A stretch of 14,138 bases of DNA. Origin: WJLY01 sp964562405 (GTDB lineage: Bacteria > Joyebacterota > Joyebacteria > Joyebacterales > Joyebacteraceae). Below, piece after piece: positions 5,862 through 13,576 of this stretch. A program made the translations under genes and the position numbers. The notes beneath the pieces were generated by a model. That model saw only the letters and a program-made list of their open reading frames with translations. It was not told where the DNA came from and made no database searches. Location: the NCBI GenBank assembly GCA_964562405.1, contig CAZLTC010000065.1, positions 1 through 14,138 of the forward strand, written 5' to 3'. How positions within the stretch are numbered: position 1 is the first letter of the stretch; each line of letters starts with the position of its first letter.

Positions 5862-7223
5862 CTAGTATTGGTATCGGATCGTGTACTTGACGATGACCTC
5901 TCCGTCCGCCTCGACCGGTATCGCAAACTCGATGCGGTTGGACTCGGTCTTCTCGTACTCGTGGGTTGTCTGCTTGACCTCCCAGTAGCCCTGCGGATGC
6001 TCCACGAGCCTGACAACGACGGGTACGTCCTTGTGGTTTCTGACCGAGACCTCGTAGTCGTCCTCGCGTATCCGCTCGGTGATCTTGCGCGCGTCGGTCT
6101 GCTTCCGCTCGACCTTCACGTCGAACGCATTGCCGAGGTAGAGCTGAACGTCCTCGTCCTTCGGCGTGTGGTCGATCGAGTCCTCTCCGATGAACTGGAG
6201 GTCGGAGGCCGAATCCTCCTTGTACATCCTGACCTTGCCCGCGGGGAGCGCCCTGCCCAGACCGGCCTCCTCGGAGTTCTTGAACTCCAGGAGGACGCGC
6301 ACATCCGACCCCTTATAATAGTCGAATTCCAGCGCCTTCTCGACGGCAACCTGAGTGCTGGGGAAGAAAGTCAGCTGTTTGATCTCCCTGTCGGCCACGG
6401 TGGCCGGAGTGTCGAGCTTGTACAGGTAGTACTCGAACAGCTGTTCCTCCTGGAACTCCGGGGCCCCCTTGGCGGCCATGGCCCTGGCCCCGTCGTACAT
6501 CAGCTCCTGTTCCATCGCCCTGGGCGCCTGGACCCGGTGTACGTCCCCCGCGACCAGGTCAAGCTGGGCCTCCTCATAAGAGGCCCCCGACCGATTGTCA
6601 ATAGAGACCCAGGCCGTCAGATCGATACTCGTGTCGTCTTGATCGACGATGCCGACATACTCCGCGTGCCAGTTGATGCTCGACGTGACGTACGTCACCT
6701 CAACCAACCGGTCCCCCGACCTCTCGGCGCCTATCTTCCAGACGAGCGACGGCTTCGATATCAGGCCGGAAGGAAGGCTCGGGAAGCGAATGTACGACAC
6801 CTTGTCGCGGTTGAGCGTCACCACGGGGCCCGTCCCGCGACCCTGGTCGAGGACGATCGACGAGTCGTCGAAGCTCACGAGCTTGCCGGTGAAGAGGTCG
6901 GCCTGCTCGCCGATCACGTCGATGTCTGTCTCGAGGTACTTCGCGAGGATCTTCGAGGAACTTGCGAGGTCGAACCTGTAGTTCTGTTCCCACACGGACG
7001 CCTCGGGTCCCTCGAGTATCTTGAAGTGGACGCTCGTTGGATCGATTCGCTGCGCGATCCCGGGGAAGCGGACCTCGTGGACGCCCGACTCGATCGACGT
7101 GGTCCTCACATCCTTGACGAGAGCCATGTCGGAGTTATACACGGTGATCGATACGCCCGGCTCAGCGGCGCGCGGGACCGCCGCGACCGAGAGCACTGCG
7201 AGTACGCACAAGAGCGTTCTCAT
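5862..7223 (-). CDS. Secreted DUF4139-domain protein
   Basis: No biochemical function is established for this family. The 453-residue protein begins MRTLLCVLAVLSVAAVPRAA, a clear Sec signal with probable cleavage after Ala19-Ala20. The mature part starts VSITVYNSDMALVKDVR (25-41) and continues with EQNYRFDLASSSKILAKYLE (79-98), NWHAEYVGIVDQ (184-195) and a C-terminal beta-sandwich (EYEKTESNRIEFAIPVEADG), the usual DUF4139 layout. A reading frame extends six codons further to a GTG at 7241. I chose the ATG at 7223 because GGGAGGA sits eight bases before it and would lie inside the longer version. The protein should reside in the periplasm or outer envelope. It stands 28 bases after uppP and 24 before the RodZ-like gene. 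It has no catalytic motif I recognise and no lipobox. Confidence 0.85.
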   Translation of the reverse strand: MRTLLCVLAVLSVAAVPRAAEPGVSITVYNSDMALVKDVRTTSIESGVHEVRFPGIAQRIDPTSVHFKILEGPEASVWEQNYRFDLASSSKILAKYLETDIDVIGEQADLFTGKLVSFDDSSIVLDQGRGTGPVVTLNRDKVSYIRFPSLPSGLISKPSLVWKIGAERSGDRLVEVTYVTSSINWHAEYVGIVDQDDTSIDLTAWVSIDNRSGASYEEAQLDLVAGDVHRVQAPRAMEQELMYDGARAMAAKGAPEFQEEQLFEYYLYKLDTPATVADREIKQLTFFPSTQVAVEKALEFDYYKGSDVRVLLEFKNSEEAGLGRALPAGKVRMYKEDSASDLQFIGEDSIDHTPKDEDVQLYLGNAFDVKVERKQTDARKITERIREDDYEVSVRNHKDVPVVVRLVEHPQGYWEVKQTTHEYEKTESNRIEFAIPVEADGEVIVKYTIRYQY

Positions 7224-7251
7224 CAACCTGTCCTCCCTCACTTGTGAATCG

Positions 7252-8055
7252 TCATTGGCCGCGCGCGATCGTTAAGACGAGCGCCACGAGCCCGACGCCC
7301 CAGCAGTAGTATGCGAACCTGTGAAACGTTCCGGCGCTCACGACCCGCATCAGAAGAGCGATCGCGGGGATGGCGCTCGCAAAGGCCGCCACGGTGCCGG
7401 CGACAACTGGGCCTCCGACTCCCAGGCCCGACGCCACTGCGTCGCTCAGTTTCACCGCCGTGGCACCCAGTATCACCGGTATCGATAGCAGGAACGCGAA
7501 CTCGGCCGCCTTCGACCTCTCGATCCCCAACCCGAGGCCCGCCGATATCGTCGCTCCCGAACGCGAGATGCCCGGGAGCACGGCGGCCGCCTGCGCCAGC
7601 CCCACGAGGAGGGCGTCCCTCGGGCCTCCCACCGAACGTGTCCCGGCAGGCAGGCGGCGCGTCAGCCAGAGCATCGTCCCCGTAACGAGCAGCAGGACGG
7701 ACACCAACACGGGACTCCCGAACGCCGACTCGACGCGTTTCTCGAACAGCGCGCCGACGAGCGCCGCGGGCACCGTGCCCAGGATGAGCAGGAGCCCCAT
7801 CCTGGCGTCGTCCGGTTCGTGCTTCATTCGAAACGCCCAGCGGACGACCGCCAGCACGATGGCTGTCACCCGGCGCCTGAAGTAGACGAGCACCGCCAGA
7901 GCCGTCCCGAAGTGGACGAACACCTCGAACGTCATGTCTGAGCTGTTCACGCCAAAGAAATACTCCGCCAGCGCGAGGTGCCCCGAGCTCGATACCGGCA
8001 GGAACTCCGTGAGGCCCTGGAGCACGCCCAGGGCGATGGCTGTCAGGAGGTTCAT
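7252..8055 (-). CDS. uppP: Undecaprenyl-diphosphate phosphatase (BacA/UppP)
   Basis: This integral membrane enzyme dephosphorylates undecaprenyl diphosphate to regenerate the C55 lipid carrier for peptidoglycan and surface polysaccharides; overproduction gives bacitracin resistance. The 267 residues match the family. The first active-site segment is QGLTEFLPVSSSGHLAL at 13-29, containing the (E/Q)xxxE motif (Gln13, Glu17) and His26. The second is PGISRSGATISAGL at 161-174, with Arg165 in place of the essential arginine of E. coli UppP (Arg174). About eight hydrophobic segments are visible. The ATG at 8053-8055 has AAGGTGAG upstream. It starts 16 bases after the UbiA-family gene ends, so the two polyprenol enzymes are very likely cotranscribed. 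Very secure. Confidence 0.97.
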   Translation of the reverse strand: MNLLTAIALGVLQGLTEFLPVSSSGHLALAEYFFGVNSSDMTFEVFVHFGTALAVLVYFRRRVTAIVLAVVRWAFRMKHEPDDARMGLLLILGTVPAALVGALFEKRVESAFGSPVLVSVLLLVTGTMLWLTRRLPAGTRSVGGPRDALLVGLAQAAAVLPGISRSGATISAGLGLGIERSKAAEFAFLLSIPVILGATAVKLSDAVASGLGVGGPVVAGTVAAFASAIPAIALLMRVVSAGTFHRFAYYCWGVGLVALVLTIARGQ

Positions 8056-8071
8056 TCAGCTCACCTTACCT

Positions 8072-9022
8072 TCAGGAGTAGATGCCGGCAACGAACGCCA
8101 CGAGCCCGAGCACCATGACCACCTTGAGACCGTTCGACAACTGCCTGAGCCGTGCCGCATCCGGCGCTCCGCCGCTCGATGAATGCACCACAAGCCACGC
8201 GAGCGTCGCCTCGAGCGGCACGAGGACACCGAGATAACCTGTCCCCAGGAGCCCAAGCGCATACGGGGCGACGGCGGCCCACATGACGACAACGATCACG
8301 ACCCGCGAACCCGCCAGCGCGGCCGCCGGCCCGAACGCAACGGCGAGCGTCCTCTTCCGCGCCAGGGAATCGCCCGCGGCGTCCTCTGCATCCTTCACCA
8401 GCTCGCGCGCCAAGTGCACAAGCGCGGCCAGCAGGAACATGACCACGAGCCTTCGGATCGCGAGATCCGGCTCCACGCCTTGCATCGCATGAGCCGCGGA
8501 TCTTCCAGCCGTGCGCACGGCCGTAGTCAGACCCTGCGTGAGCCCACCCATCAGAAGAGGCGAGGCCGCGACGGCGGCGACGATAAGATTGCCGACGACC
8601 GGGACACCCTTGAGCGCCAGCGAGTAGAGCGTCGTCAGGAGCGCCCACGCCGCGACCAGCGCCAGCGCGTGCCCGCCGAGCGGCGCAGCCAGGACCGCGC
8701 TCGCAGCGAAGAGCGCAATGCCCGACCAGACGGCCGCGCGGGGCGAGACCCGCCCCGATACGACGGGCCTCCGCGGACGATTGACCGTGTCGCTCATCAC
8801 GTCCACGGCGTCGTTCAGCGCGTTGGCCGCACACGATGCCGCGACGGCGCTGCCCGCCCCGAGAGCCGCCGCGCTCCAGTCTACCGGACGGGCCGCCGCG
8901 ACCGCTCCCACCAGGACGGCGGCAGCCGCGAGAGCGGCGTTGAGCGGACGGAAGAGCGCGATCGCCGCACTCCCGTCAGAGCCTGAGCCCGACCCGGGCC
9001 CAGAGCTCGTACGTGTCGTCAT
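8072..9022 (-). CDS. UbiA-family prenyltransferase, resembling archaeal DGGGP synthase
   Basis: UbiA enzymes move an isoprenyl chain from its diphosphate to an acceptor inside the membrane. Both Asp-rich motifs are complete: NDAVDVMSDTVNRPRRP at 70-86 (Asp71, Asp74, Asp78) and KDAEDAAGD at 210-218 (Asp211, Asp214, Asp218). The surrounding text, NRPRRPVVSGRVS and RELVKDAEDAAGDSLARKRT, resembles geranylgeranylglyceryl-phosphate geranylgeranyltransferases more than ubiquinone or menaquinone enzymes. About eight hydrophobic segments are present. The soluble stretch at 160-190 may be a small insertion. The first 18 residues are Gly/Ser-rich and overlap the barrel gene's end by 47 bp; no ATG or GTG in frame would avoid that overlap. 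Chlorophyll-, haem- or homogentisate-type acceptors cannot be excluded by motif reading alone. Adjacent uppP fits a polyisoprenoid role. The family is certain; the substrate is inferred. Confidence 0.88.
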   Translation of the reverse strand: MTTRTSSGPGSGSGSDGSAAIALFRPLNAALAAAAVLVGAVAAARPVDWSAAALGAGSAVAASCAANALNDAVDVMSDTVNRPRRPVVSGRVSPRAAVWSGIALFAASAVLAAPLGGHALALVAAWALLTTLYSLALKGVPVVGNLIVAAVAASPLLMGGLTQGLTTAVRTAGRSAAHAMQGVEPDLAIRRLVVMFLLAALVHLARELVKDAEDAAGDSLARKRTLAVAFGPAAALAGSRVVIVVVMWAAVAPYALGLLGTGYLGVLVPLEATLAWLVVHSSSGGAPDAARLRQLSNGLKVVMVLGLVAFVAGIYS

Positions 9023-10577
9023 CAGCGTTGTCGCTCCGGCTGCGTGTGTAGCACGCGCCCAGCTGAGCGCTCAGACCACCCGGGTCGTCGTACGCGACCG
9101 AAGCGCACGCGCGACTGCTGCTCAGGACATCTCCCGACGGGAAGGTCGGTTCGTCGTTCTCCCCTTCCTCGAACGGTGTCTCGGTGTCGCCCTCTCCTTC
9201 TCTCGTGAAGGAGTAGGTCGTCGTCACGCTCCAGGGAGGGGACGGGTGGTACGCGAACGTCAGCGTCGTGCGGTCGGCGTCCGGACCCAGTTCGAAACCG
9301 ATGGGCCGTCCGTCCTGAGTGAAGCTGTGACCCGGAACGTGGTGCGTGTACGTCCACTTTCTCACGTTCGTGTATTCCGCGTTCAGCTCGAAGTCGCCCG
9401 AGAAGAGTGCGCCGTACCACCCCGCTCCCACCGTCACGCCGTACTTGTCCGGATGGCCGGTGTCTCGGTCGTACTGAAGGTCGTCGACCACGAACTCGCC
9501 CCACGCCTCGACGCCCGGACGGGGACGGCCTACGAGGTCGAGCGACCACAGGACGTTGTCGTTCTCTCTCTCGTTGTGCTGCGAGACGTAGTACGGAAGG
9601 AGCGGGTTGAGATAGGCCGGGTCCGGCATTCCCCCGCTGTACACGACGGCCTCAGCGACGCCGACGCTGCCCCAGTTCCCTGCGACCACTACCCTGTGGG
9701 CCGCCAGGAATGTCTGGCTCCCCGAGACGTCGTCCCGGTCGCCGTCTGTCGGGACGTACGGCCTGTCGAGGAACGCGTGCAGGGCCTGAAGCGTGAGAGG
9801 TCCGACGCGCAGTCGCGCCTCGATGCCGTCCAGCGTGGGGGCCGTGCCGGAGATGAGAAGCCTGCCGCCGGGGGAGCGCCCCCAGGCCACCCCGCGTCTT
9901 CCGACTGCGACGTCGAGCGGCCCGCGCTCGTACTTGATGTACGCCCTGTCGGCCGCAACGGCTATGCCGCGCCAGGTTCTGGCGCGGCTCGAGAGGACCT
10001 CCACGCGCGGTCCGTCCTGCCCCTCGAGGAGTATCGTGGTGTCCGCGTAGAACCCGAGGTTCTCCGCAGCCCCGCCCCATAGCTCATACGTGAGGTCCAT
10101 CGACACGTCGGCATCCCGGTCGGATCCTCCGCTCCCTTCGGTCCCCAGAAGGAAGCCGAGACCCACGCGCGCGTCGTTACCCTCCACCGAGAGCGGAGCG
10201 CGGTCGACCTCGCCCTTCAGGAACTCGTCGCGCAGGAGCGACAGCGCCCACCTCTCGCGTTCTGTGGCACCGTCGGGGAACCGGTCGCCGTCGGGTCCCA
10301 ACACGGCTGCAACAGCCTCCGCAACGGACTCGCGGGAGAGCGGCAGCGTTGACATGTCGAGCCTCACGATGCCGCGAGCCTCGAGGCGCTCCAGCAGCGG
10401 ATAGGCCCAGTGGCCCAGGGGCAGGTCACCAGGAGGCCTTGGCGACAGCCGTCCTTCCGCGACGGCGGCCGGCGATCCGACCTCAACCGGAGGCGTCTCG
10501 GCCGCGGCCGTGGCTGAGATGACCACGGCTCCGGCGACCAGAACCGCGACGGCCACGCTGCGTGTGAAACGTGTCAT
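8976..10577 (-). CDS. Outer-membrane beta-barrel protein, capsule-assembly Wzi-like
   Basis: The 533-residue protein begins MTRFTRSVAVAVLVAGAVVI with a cleavage site near ATAAAE (22-27), a Sec signal. Residues 52-125 form a helical segment (LPLGHWAYPLLERLEARGIV) of the type that precedes Wzi barrels in several phyla. From about 155 to the end, alternating strands with aromatic residues suggest an outer-membrane barrel: YIKYERGPLDVAVGRRGVAW at 213-232, DKYGVTVGAGWYGALFSG at 377-394, and a last strand YELWARVGLRL. Wzi is a lectin-like barrel that holds capsule at the surface; whether this one does so is unknown. An acidic loop (EGEGDTETPFEEGENDEP, 460-477) is probably external. The frame runs on upstream to 10970 but there it overlaps the TPR gene. 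The ATG at 10577 gives the signal peptide, though its ribosome site (GAGGA, 12 bases away) is weak. Confidence 0.75.
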   Translation of the reverse strand: MTRFTRSVAVAVLVAGAVVISATAAAETPPVEVGSPAAVAEGRLSPRPPGDLPLGHWAYPLLERLEARGIVRLDMSTLPLSRESVAEAVAAVLGPDGDRFPDGATERERWALSLLRDEFLKGEVDRAPLSVEGNDARVGLGFLLGTEGSGGSDRDADVSMDLTYELWGGAAENLGFYADTTILLEGQDGPRVEVLSSRARTWRGIAVAADRAYIKYERGPLDVAVGRRGVAWGRSPGGRLLISGTAPTLDGIEARLRVGPLTLQALHAFLDRPYVPTDGDRDDVSGSQTFLAAHRVVVAGNWGSVGVAEAVVYSGGMPDPAYLNPLLPYYVSQHNERENDNVLWSLDLVGRPRPGVEAWGEFVVDDLQYDRDTGHPDKYGVTVGAGWYGALFSGDFELNAEYTNVRKWTYTHHVPGHSFTQDGRPIGFELGPDADRTTLTFAYHPSPPWSVTTTYSFTREGEGDTETPFEEGENDEPTFPSGDVLSSSRACASVAYDDPGGLSAQLGACYTRSRSDNADDDTYELWARVGLRL

Positions 10578-10635
10578 CGAGAATAGAAGTCCTCGTCTTG
10601 AGTGGGCGGCTTGTGTGCTCGCCGCTTCCCGGGCC

Positions 10636-11730
10636 CTAGCTCCTTGCGTGCAGCTCGCCGGCCCGTCTGTACGAGTCGGCCGCCTCGAGGCTGCGCCCCA
10701 GACGGTCCAGCACGATTCCCAGCTGGTAGTGTATCCGGGGGTCGTCGGGGGCCGCCTTGGCTGCCTTGGAGAGGTAGCGCTCCGCATCATCAAGCCTGTC
10801 GAGCGCGGCCAGCGATGTGCCAAGGTGGTAGCAGATGTCCGGTCCCTCGCCTTCGAGGGCCACCACGCGCTGGAACGCCGCCACCGCGCGGCCGAAGCGC
10901 CCCTTCCTCGAGTAGACGAGACCCAGCTGGAAGTGGACCATCGCGGAGTCGGGGTCGTGACGAGCCGCAAGCTCCAGCGACTCGAGCGCCTCGTCGGTGC
11001 GTTCGCTCGCGAGCAGAGCGGCGCCGAGATTGAAGTGCGCCTCCGCGCTGCGGGGCGCCACCTCGGCAGCCTTGGCGAACTCCTGCACGGCGTCCTCGAG
11101 CATGCCGCGCTCGCCGAATATCGCGCCGAGGTTCAAGTGGTGCTCCGCGTTGTCGGGGTCCAGTTCTATCGAGCGCTTGAACTCGAGTATGGCCTCGTCC
11201 GTGCGCCCGAGCTGGTCCAGGGCGTATCCGAGGTTGGTGTGGGCCTTGGCGCAGTCGTAGTCCGCCTCGATGGCCCTCGCGTAGCACGCCGCCGCCTCCT
11301 CGAACTCACCCCTGAGCGCCAGGGCCACGCCGAGCCTGTAGTGGGGCTCGGGGTCATCCGGGGCCAGCTCGATCGCCCGCTCGAAGTGGTCGTAGGCCTC
11401 TCTCACCCTACCCTCCAGGTCGTACACACGACCCAGGCTGTAGTGAGCCTCAGCGCTCTTGGGCGACGTCCTGGCGGCCCGCTCGAGTTCGCTCGCGGCC
11501 GCGTCCAGCAGTCCCAGTCTCAGATAGCACGTGCCGCAATCGAGCATGGCCCGCAGATCGTTCGGCCTGCGGCCGAGAAGCTGCTGCAGCACGACGACGG
11601 CGTCGCTCAGACGATCGTCCTCCATGTACGAAGAGGCCAACTCCCGCAGCGCATCGAGGTCGTCCGGCGAGGCGGAGAGCCGCCTGCGCAGACCCGTGGA
11701 TTCTCTGTCCGCCAGAATTCGCCTGCTCAC
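10636..11730 (-). CDS. Cytoplasmic protein of ten tandem TPR repeats
   Basis: After a 23-residue basic leader, the protein consists of ten tetratricopeptide repeats of exactly 34 residues each, residues 24-363, and ends one residue later. Typical units are AEAHYSLGRVYDLEGRVREA and AKAHTNLGYALDQLGRTDEA, with the usual Gly/Ala at position 8, Tyr at 11, Ala at 20 and Pro near 32. No signal peptide, membrane segment or enzymatic domain is present. TPR solenoids serve as protein-binding scaffolds; the partner is unknown. The start is GTG at 11730, preceded by GGGAGGGAGT. It lies 57 bases after the receiver gene and 58 before the barrel gene. That makes it a candidate partner of the two-component pair or an assembly factor for the barrel, both inferred. 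Confidence 0.88.
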   Translation of the reverse strand: MSRRILADRESTGLRRRLSASPDDLDALRELASSYMEDDRLSDAVVVLQQLLGRRPNDLRAMLDCGTCYLRLGLLDAAASELERAARTSPKSAEAHYSLGRVYDLEGRVREAYDHFERAIELAPDDPEPHYRLGVALALRGEFEEAAACYARAIEADYDCAKAHTNLGYALDQLGRTDEAILEFKRSIELDPDNAEHHLNLGAIFGERGMLEDAVQEFAKAAEVAPRSAEAHFNLGAALLASERTDEALESLELAARHDPDSAMVHFQLGLVYSRKGRFGRAVAAFQRVVALEGEGPDICYHLGTSLAALDRLDDAERYLSKAAKAAPDDPRIHYQLGIVLDRLGRSLEAADSYRRAGELHARS

Positions 11731-11787
11731 ACTCCCTCCCGGGGGGAAAGACCCGCGCGGGCCGTTGCCACCGTCACTCTGCGTTCC

Positions 11788-12150
11788 CTACTTGCCGCGC
11801 GCGACGAGCACCTCCTTGATCTTGTCCTTCAGCTCTGTCAAGTCTGAGGACTTGACAACGTAGGCGTCGGCCATCCACGACGCGAAGTCCTGCTTGTAGG
11901 TCGAGTATGCCGAATTGAGCACGACGGGCAGGTCCCTGCGCTTCTCCATGATCGTGCGCAGGCAGTCAATGCCATCCATGCCCTCGAGGCGAATGTCCAG
12001 GACGACGATATCGAGCGCCTCCCTGTCGATCACCTGCAGCGCCTCCTCCCCGCTCTCCGCGGTCAGCACCTCGTACCCTTCCCGTTTGAGTTCCGTCTCA
12101 TAGAGCTTGCGAATGTTCTTCTCATCGTCAACGACTAGTATCCTGGTCAT
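11788..12150 (-). CDS. Stand-alone response regulator receiver domain
   Basis: This 120-residue protein is a complete CheY-like receiver and nothing more: acidic pocket DDE at 8-10, phospho-acceptor Asp52 in VVLDIRLEGMDG, Ser80 in VVLNSAYS, and Lys100 in AYVVKSSDLTEL. The segment KQDFASWMADAYVVKSSDL resembles other single-domain receivers found beside PAS kinases. It has no DNA-binding or enzymatic output. It must therefore act by protein contact or pass phosphate on to another protein. The ATG at 12148-12150 has GGGAGG six bases upstream. A second ATG at 12156 sits directly against that sequence and is less likely. The gene overlaps the kinase gene by 23 bp, so it is surely its partner. Confidence 0.94.
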   Translation of the reverse strand: MTRILVVDDEKNIRKLYETELKREGYEVLTAESGEEALQVIDREALDIVVLDIRLEGMDGIDCLRTIMEKRRDLPVVLNSAYSTYKQDFASWMADAYVVKSSDLTELKDKIKEVLVARGK

Positions 12151-13456
12151 CGGCATCCTCCCGCACTTCCTCGTGTCCCTTCCTGTCAGCGTCGTCAGGC
12201 GCGGGCAGGTCTTCGGCAGCGACGCGTGCACCGCTGTCGACTCCGTAGACCTTCCTGCGCTCCATCTCATGAGTGCTACGCACGATCGGCAGGGAGACGT
12301 TGAACTTCGTACCCTTCCCGACCTCACTCACAACCTCTATGTCACCGCCGTGATTCTCGATGATGCGCTTGGTCACGGCCAGCCCGAGTCCCGATCCCGT
12401 CTTCCGCGTGGTGAAGAAGGGCACGAAGAGCTTGCTCATCACCTCGCCGGGGATGCCCGGACCGGTGTCCTCGATACTGACGACTATGCTGCCGCCGCTC
12501 TGGGCGGTCGTGACCTCTATCGTACCTCCGTCGGGCATCGATTGTATGCCGTTGTTGATGATGTTGAGGAACGCCTGCTTGAGCTGGTTGGCATCTCCCA
12601 TCGTGAAAGGGAGCCCCGTCGCCAACTCGCCCACGAGCCGTGTCTGCGACGACAGGAGACCGTGCGACAGGAGCTTCCTTACGTCCCTCAGTATCTGGTT
12701 GATGTCGACCGGAGCGAGCACGGGGACGAGATGTCGCTCGAGCGTGAGCTGCTCCCTCAGGATCTGCTCGAGCCTCGTCACTTCCTCGAGAATGATGCCG
12801 GTGTACTCCCTTTTGGGGTCGTCCGGACTCATGTCCTCGTGAAGCTGTCTTGCAAAGCCCCCGACCGCAAGGAGGGGGTTGCGGATCTCGTGCGCCACGT
12901 TGGCCGCCATCTGGCCTATGCCGGTCAGCTGCTCGACCTCACGGAGCTGCTTCTGCAGCTTCATGCGGTCCGTGACGTCCTTGATGTACTGGATGGCCTG
13001 AATCGTCTCGCCCTTGTCGTCCTTGACCGGAAACGTGTAGACGTCGACTCCGCGCCTGTGGTAGCCGGACGTCAACTCGAGCCTCGAGGCCATCGAGGCC
13101 TCACCCCTGGCGAACGTCTCGTGGGCGGGGCACAGCTCGCAGGCGGCCTCTCCCCTGCAGTAGACCTCGTAGCACGGGCGCCCCACCAGGTCCTGGGGCT
13201 CCCTACCCAGGAAGGCGGCCTCGGCCTTGTTGACCGCGACGATGCGAAAGTCGCGGTCGACAATGATGAGTCCATCGGTGATCCCGTCGAAGACCGCCTG
13301 CAGCTGGCGCTTGCTCCTGAGGACGTCGGAGTGCTGCCCTCTCGTGCCGGGCCTGGCGAGATGCGCCAGGAACCAGCCCGCAGCTACGCCCACCGCCAGG
13401 AGGCCGACCGACCAGGGAACCATGACCAGAGCCGATACCTGTGTAAAGGGCGCCAC
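12128..13456 (-). CDS. Membrane-anchored PAS sensor histidine kinase with a four-cysteine PAS motif
   Basis: The 442-residue kinase has one N-terminal membrane segment (about 12-33) with almost nothing outside, so it senses from the cytoplasmic side. A PAS domain spans about 47-165. It includes the cluster C95-x4-C100-x5-C106-x2-C109 (PCYEVYCRGEAACELCPAHE), a pattern seen in other PAS kinases that could bind metal or respond to redox. The HisKA domain has NVAHEIRNPL at 186-195 with His189. The ATPase domain has an N-box ending NNG (301-303), G1 DTGPGIP at 330-336, F-box FVPFFTT at 344-350 and G2 GSGLGLA at 354-360, all intact. About 50 charged residues follow (392-442), including an acidic end. 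The start is GTG at 13456 with GGGAG ten bases upstream. It is the first gene of the minus-strand block and overlaps its receiver. Confidence 0.93.
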   Translation of the reverse strand: MAPFTQVSALVMVPWSVGLLAVGVAAGWFLAHLARPGTRGQHSDVLRSKRQLQAVFDGITDGLIIVDRDFRIVAVNKAEAAFLGREPQDLVGRPCYEVYCRGEAACELCPAHETFARGEASMASRLELTSGYHRRGVDVYTFPVKDDKGETIQAIQYIKDVTDRMKLQKQLREVEQLTGIGQMAANVAHEIRNPLLAVGGFARQLHEDMSPDDPKREYTGIILEEVTRLEQILREQLTLERHLVPVLAPVDINQILRDVRKLLSHGLLSSQTRLVGELATGLPFTMGDANQLKQAFLNIINNGIQSMPDGGTIEVTTAQSGGSIVVSIEDTGPGIPGEVMSKLFVPFFTTRKTGSGLGLAVTKRIIENHGGDIEVVSEVGKGTKFNVSLPIVRSTHEMERRKVYGVDSGARVAAEDLPAPDDADRKGHEEVREDADDQDTSR

Positions 13457-13539
13457 GGCGCGATGTCTCCCGGTTGCGGACGTGGAGCAGGGCGCGGCCG
13501 GGCGACGGGCGCGCCGACCGGAGCCTCGTTCACGCGGTC

Positions 13540-13568
13540 ATGGTAGTGCCGGTATCCTCGGGTGTCAA
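13540..13568 (-). promoter_or_regulatory. Sigma-70-like promoter of the histidine kinase block
   Basis: Reading the minus strand, a perfect -35 TTGACA (13563-13568) and TACCAT (13540-13545) are separated by 17 bases. The start would be near 13533, giving a leader of about 77 bases before the GTG at 13456. This is the best promoter match I found upstream of the eleven-gene minus-strand block. Confidence 0.72.
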
Positions 13569-13576
13569 GGTCGATC

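Noticed and set aside
5361..7247. A 628-codon open frame on the plus strand across the RodZ-like and DUF4139 genes
   Set aside because: It is antisense to two well-supported genes. Its translation is dominated by Arg, Leu, Asp and Val as in a mirror frame of GC-rich codons, it has no recognisable domain, and it spans the junction of two genes.
8718..10082. A 454-codon plus-strand open frame opposite the UbiA and barrel genes
   Set aside because: It mirrors real coding frames on the other strand, is low in complexity and has no family resemblance.
10578..10970. Upstream extension of the barrel protein to 664 residues
   Set aside because: The added 131 codons lie in the TPR gene in another frame and read as a shadow; the ATG at 10577 gives a clean signal peptide.
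11749..11765. Possible terminator between the receiver and TPR genes
   Set aside because: CCCGCGCGGG is a palindrome with little room for a loop and is followed only by TCTTTCC on the transcript strand, too weak to call.
10510..11847. A 445-codon plus-strand open frame opposite the TPR gene
   Set aside because: Its repetitive Leu/Val/Arg pattern follows the antisense of the TPR repeats; the TPR frame explains the sequence fully.
12151..12327. Upstream extension of the receiver protein to 179 residues
   Set aside because: It overlaps the kinase C-terminus out of frame. The ATG at 12150 has an ideal ribosome site and begins directly at the receiver fold.
12107..13546. A 479-codon plus-strand open frame opposite the histidine kinase
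   Set aside because: The kinase frame has every expected catalytic motif; the antisense frame has none.
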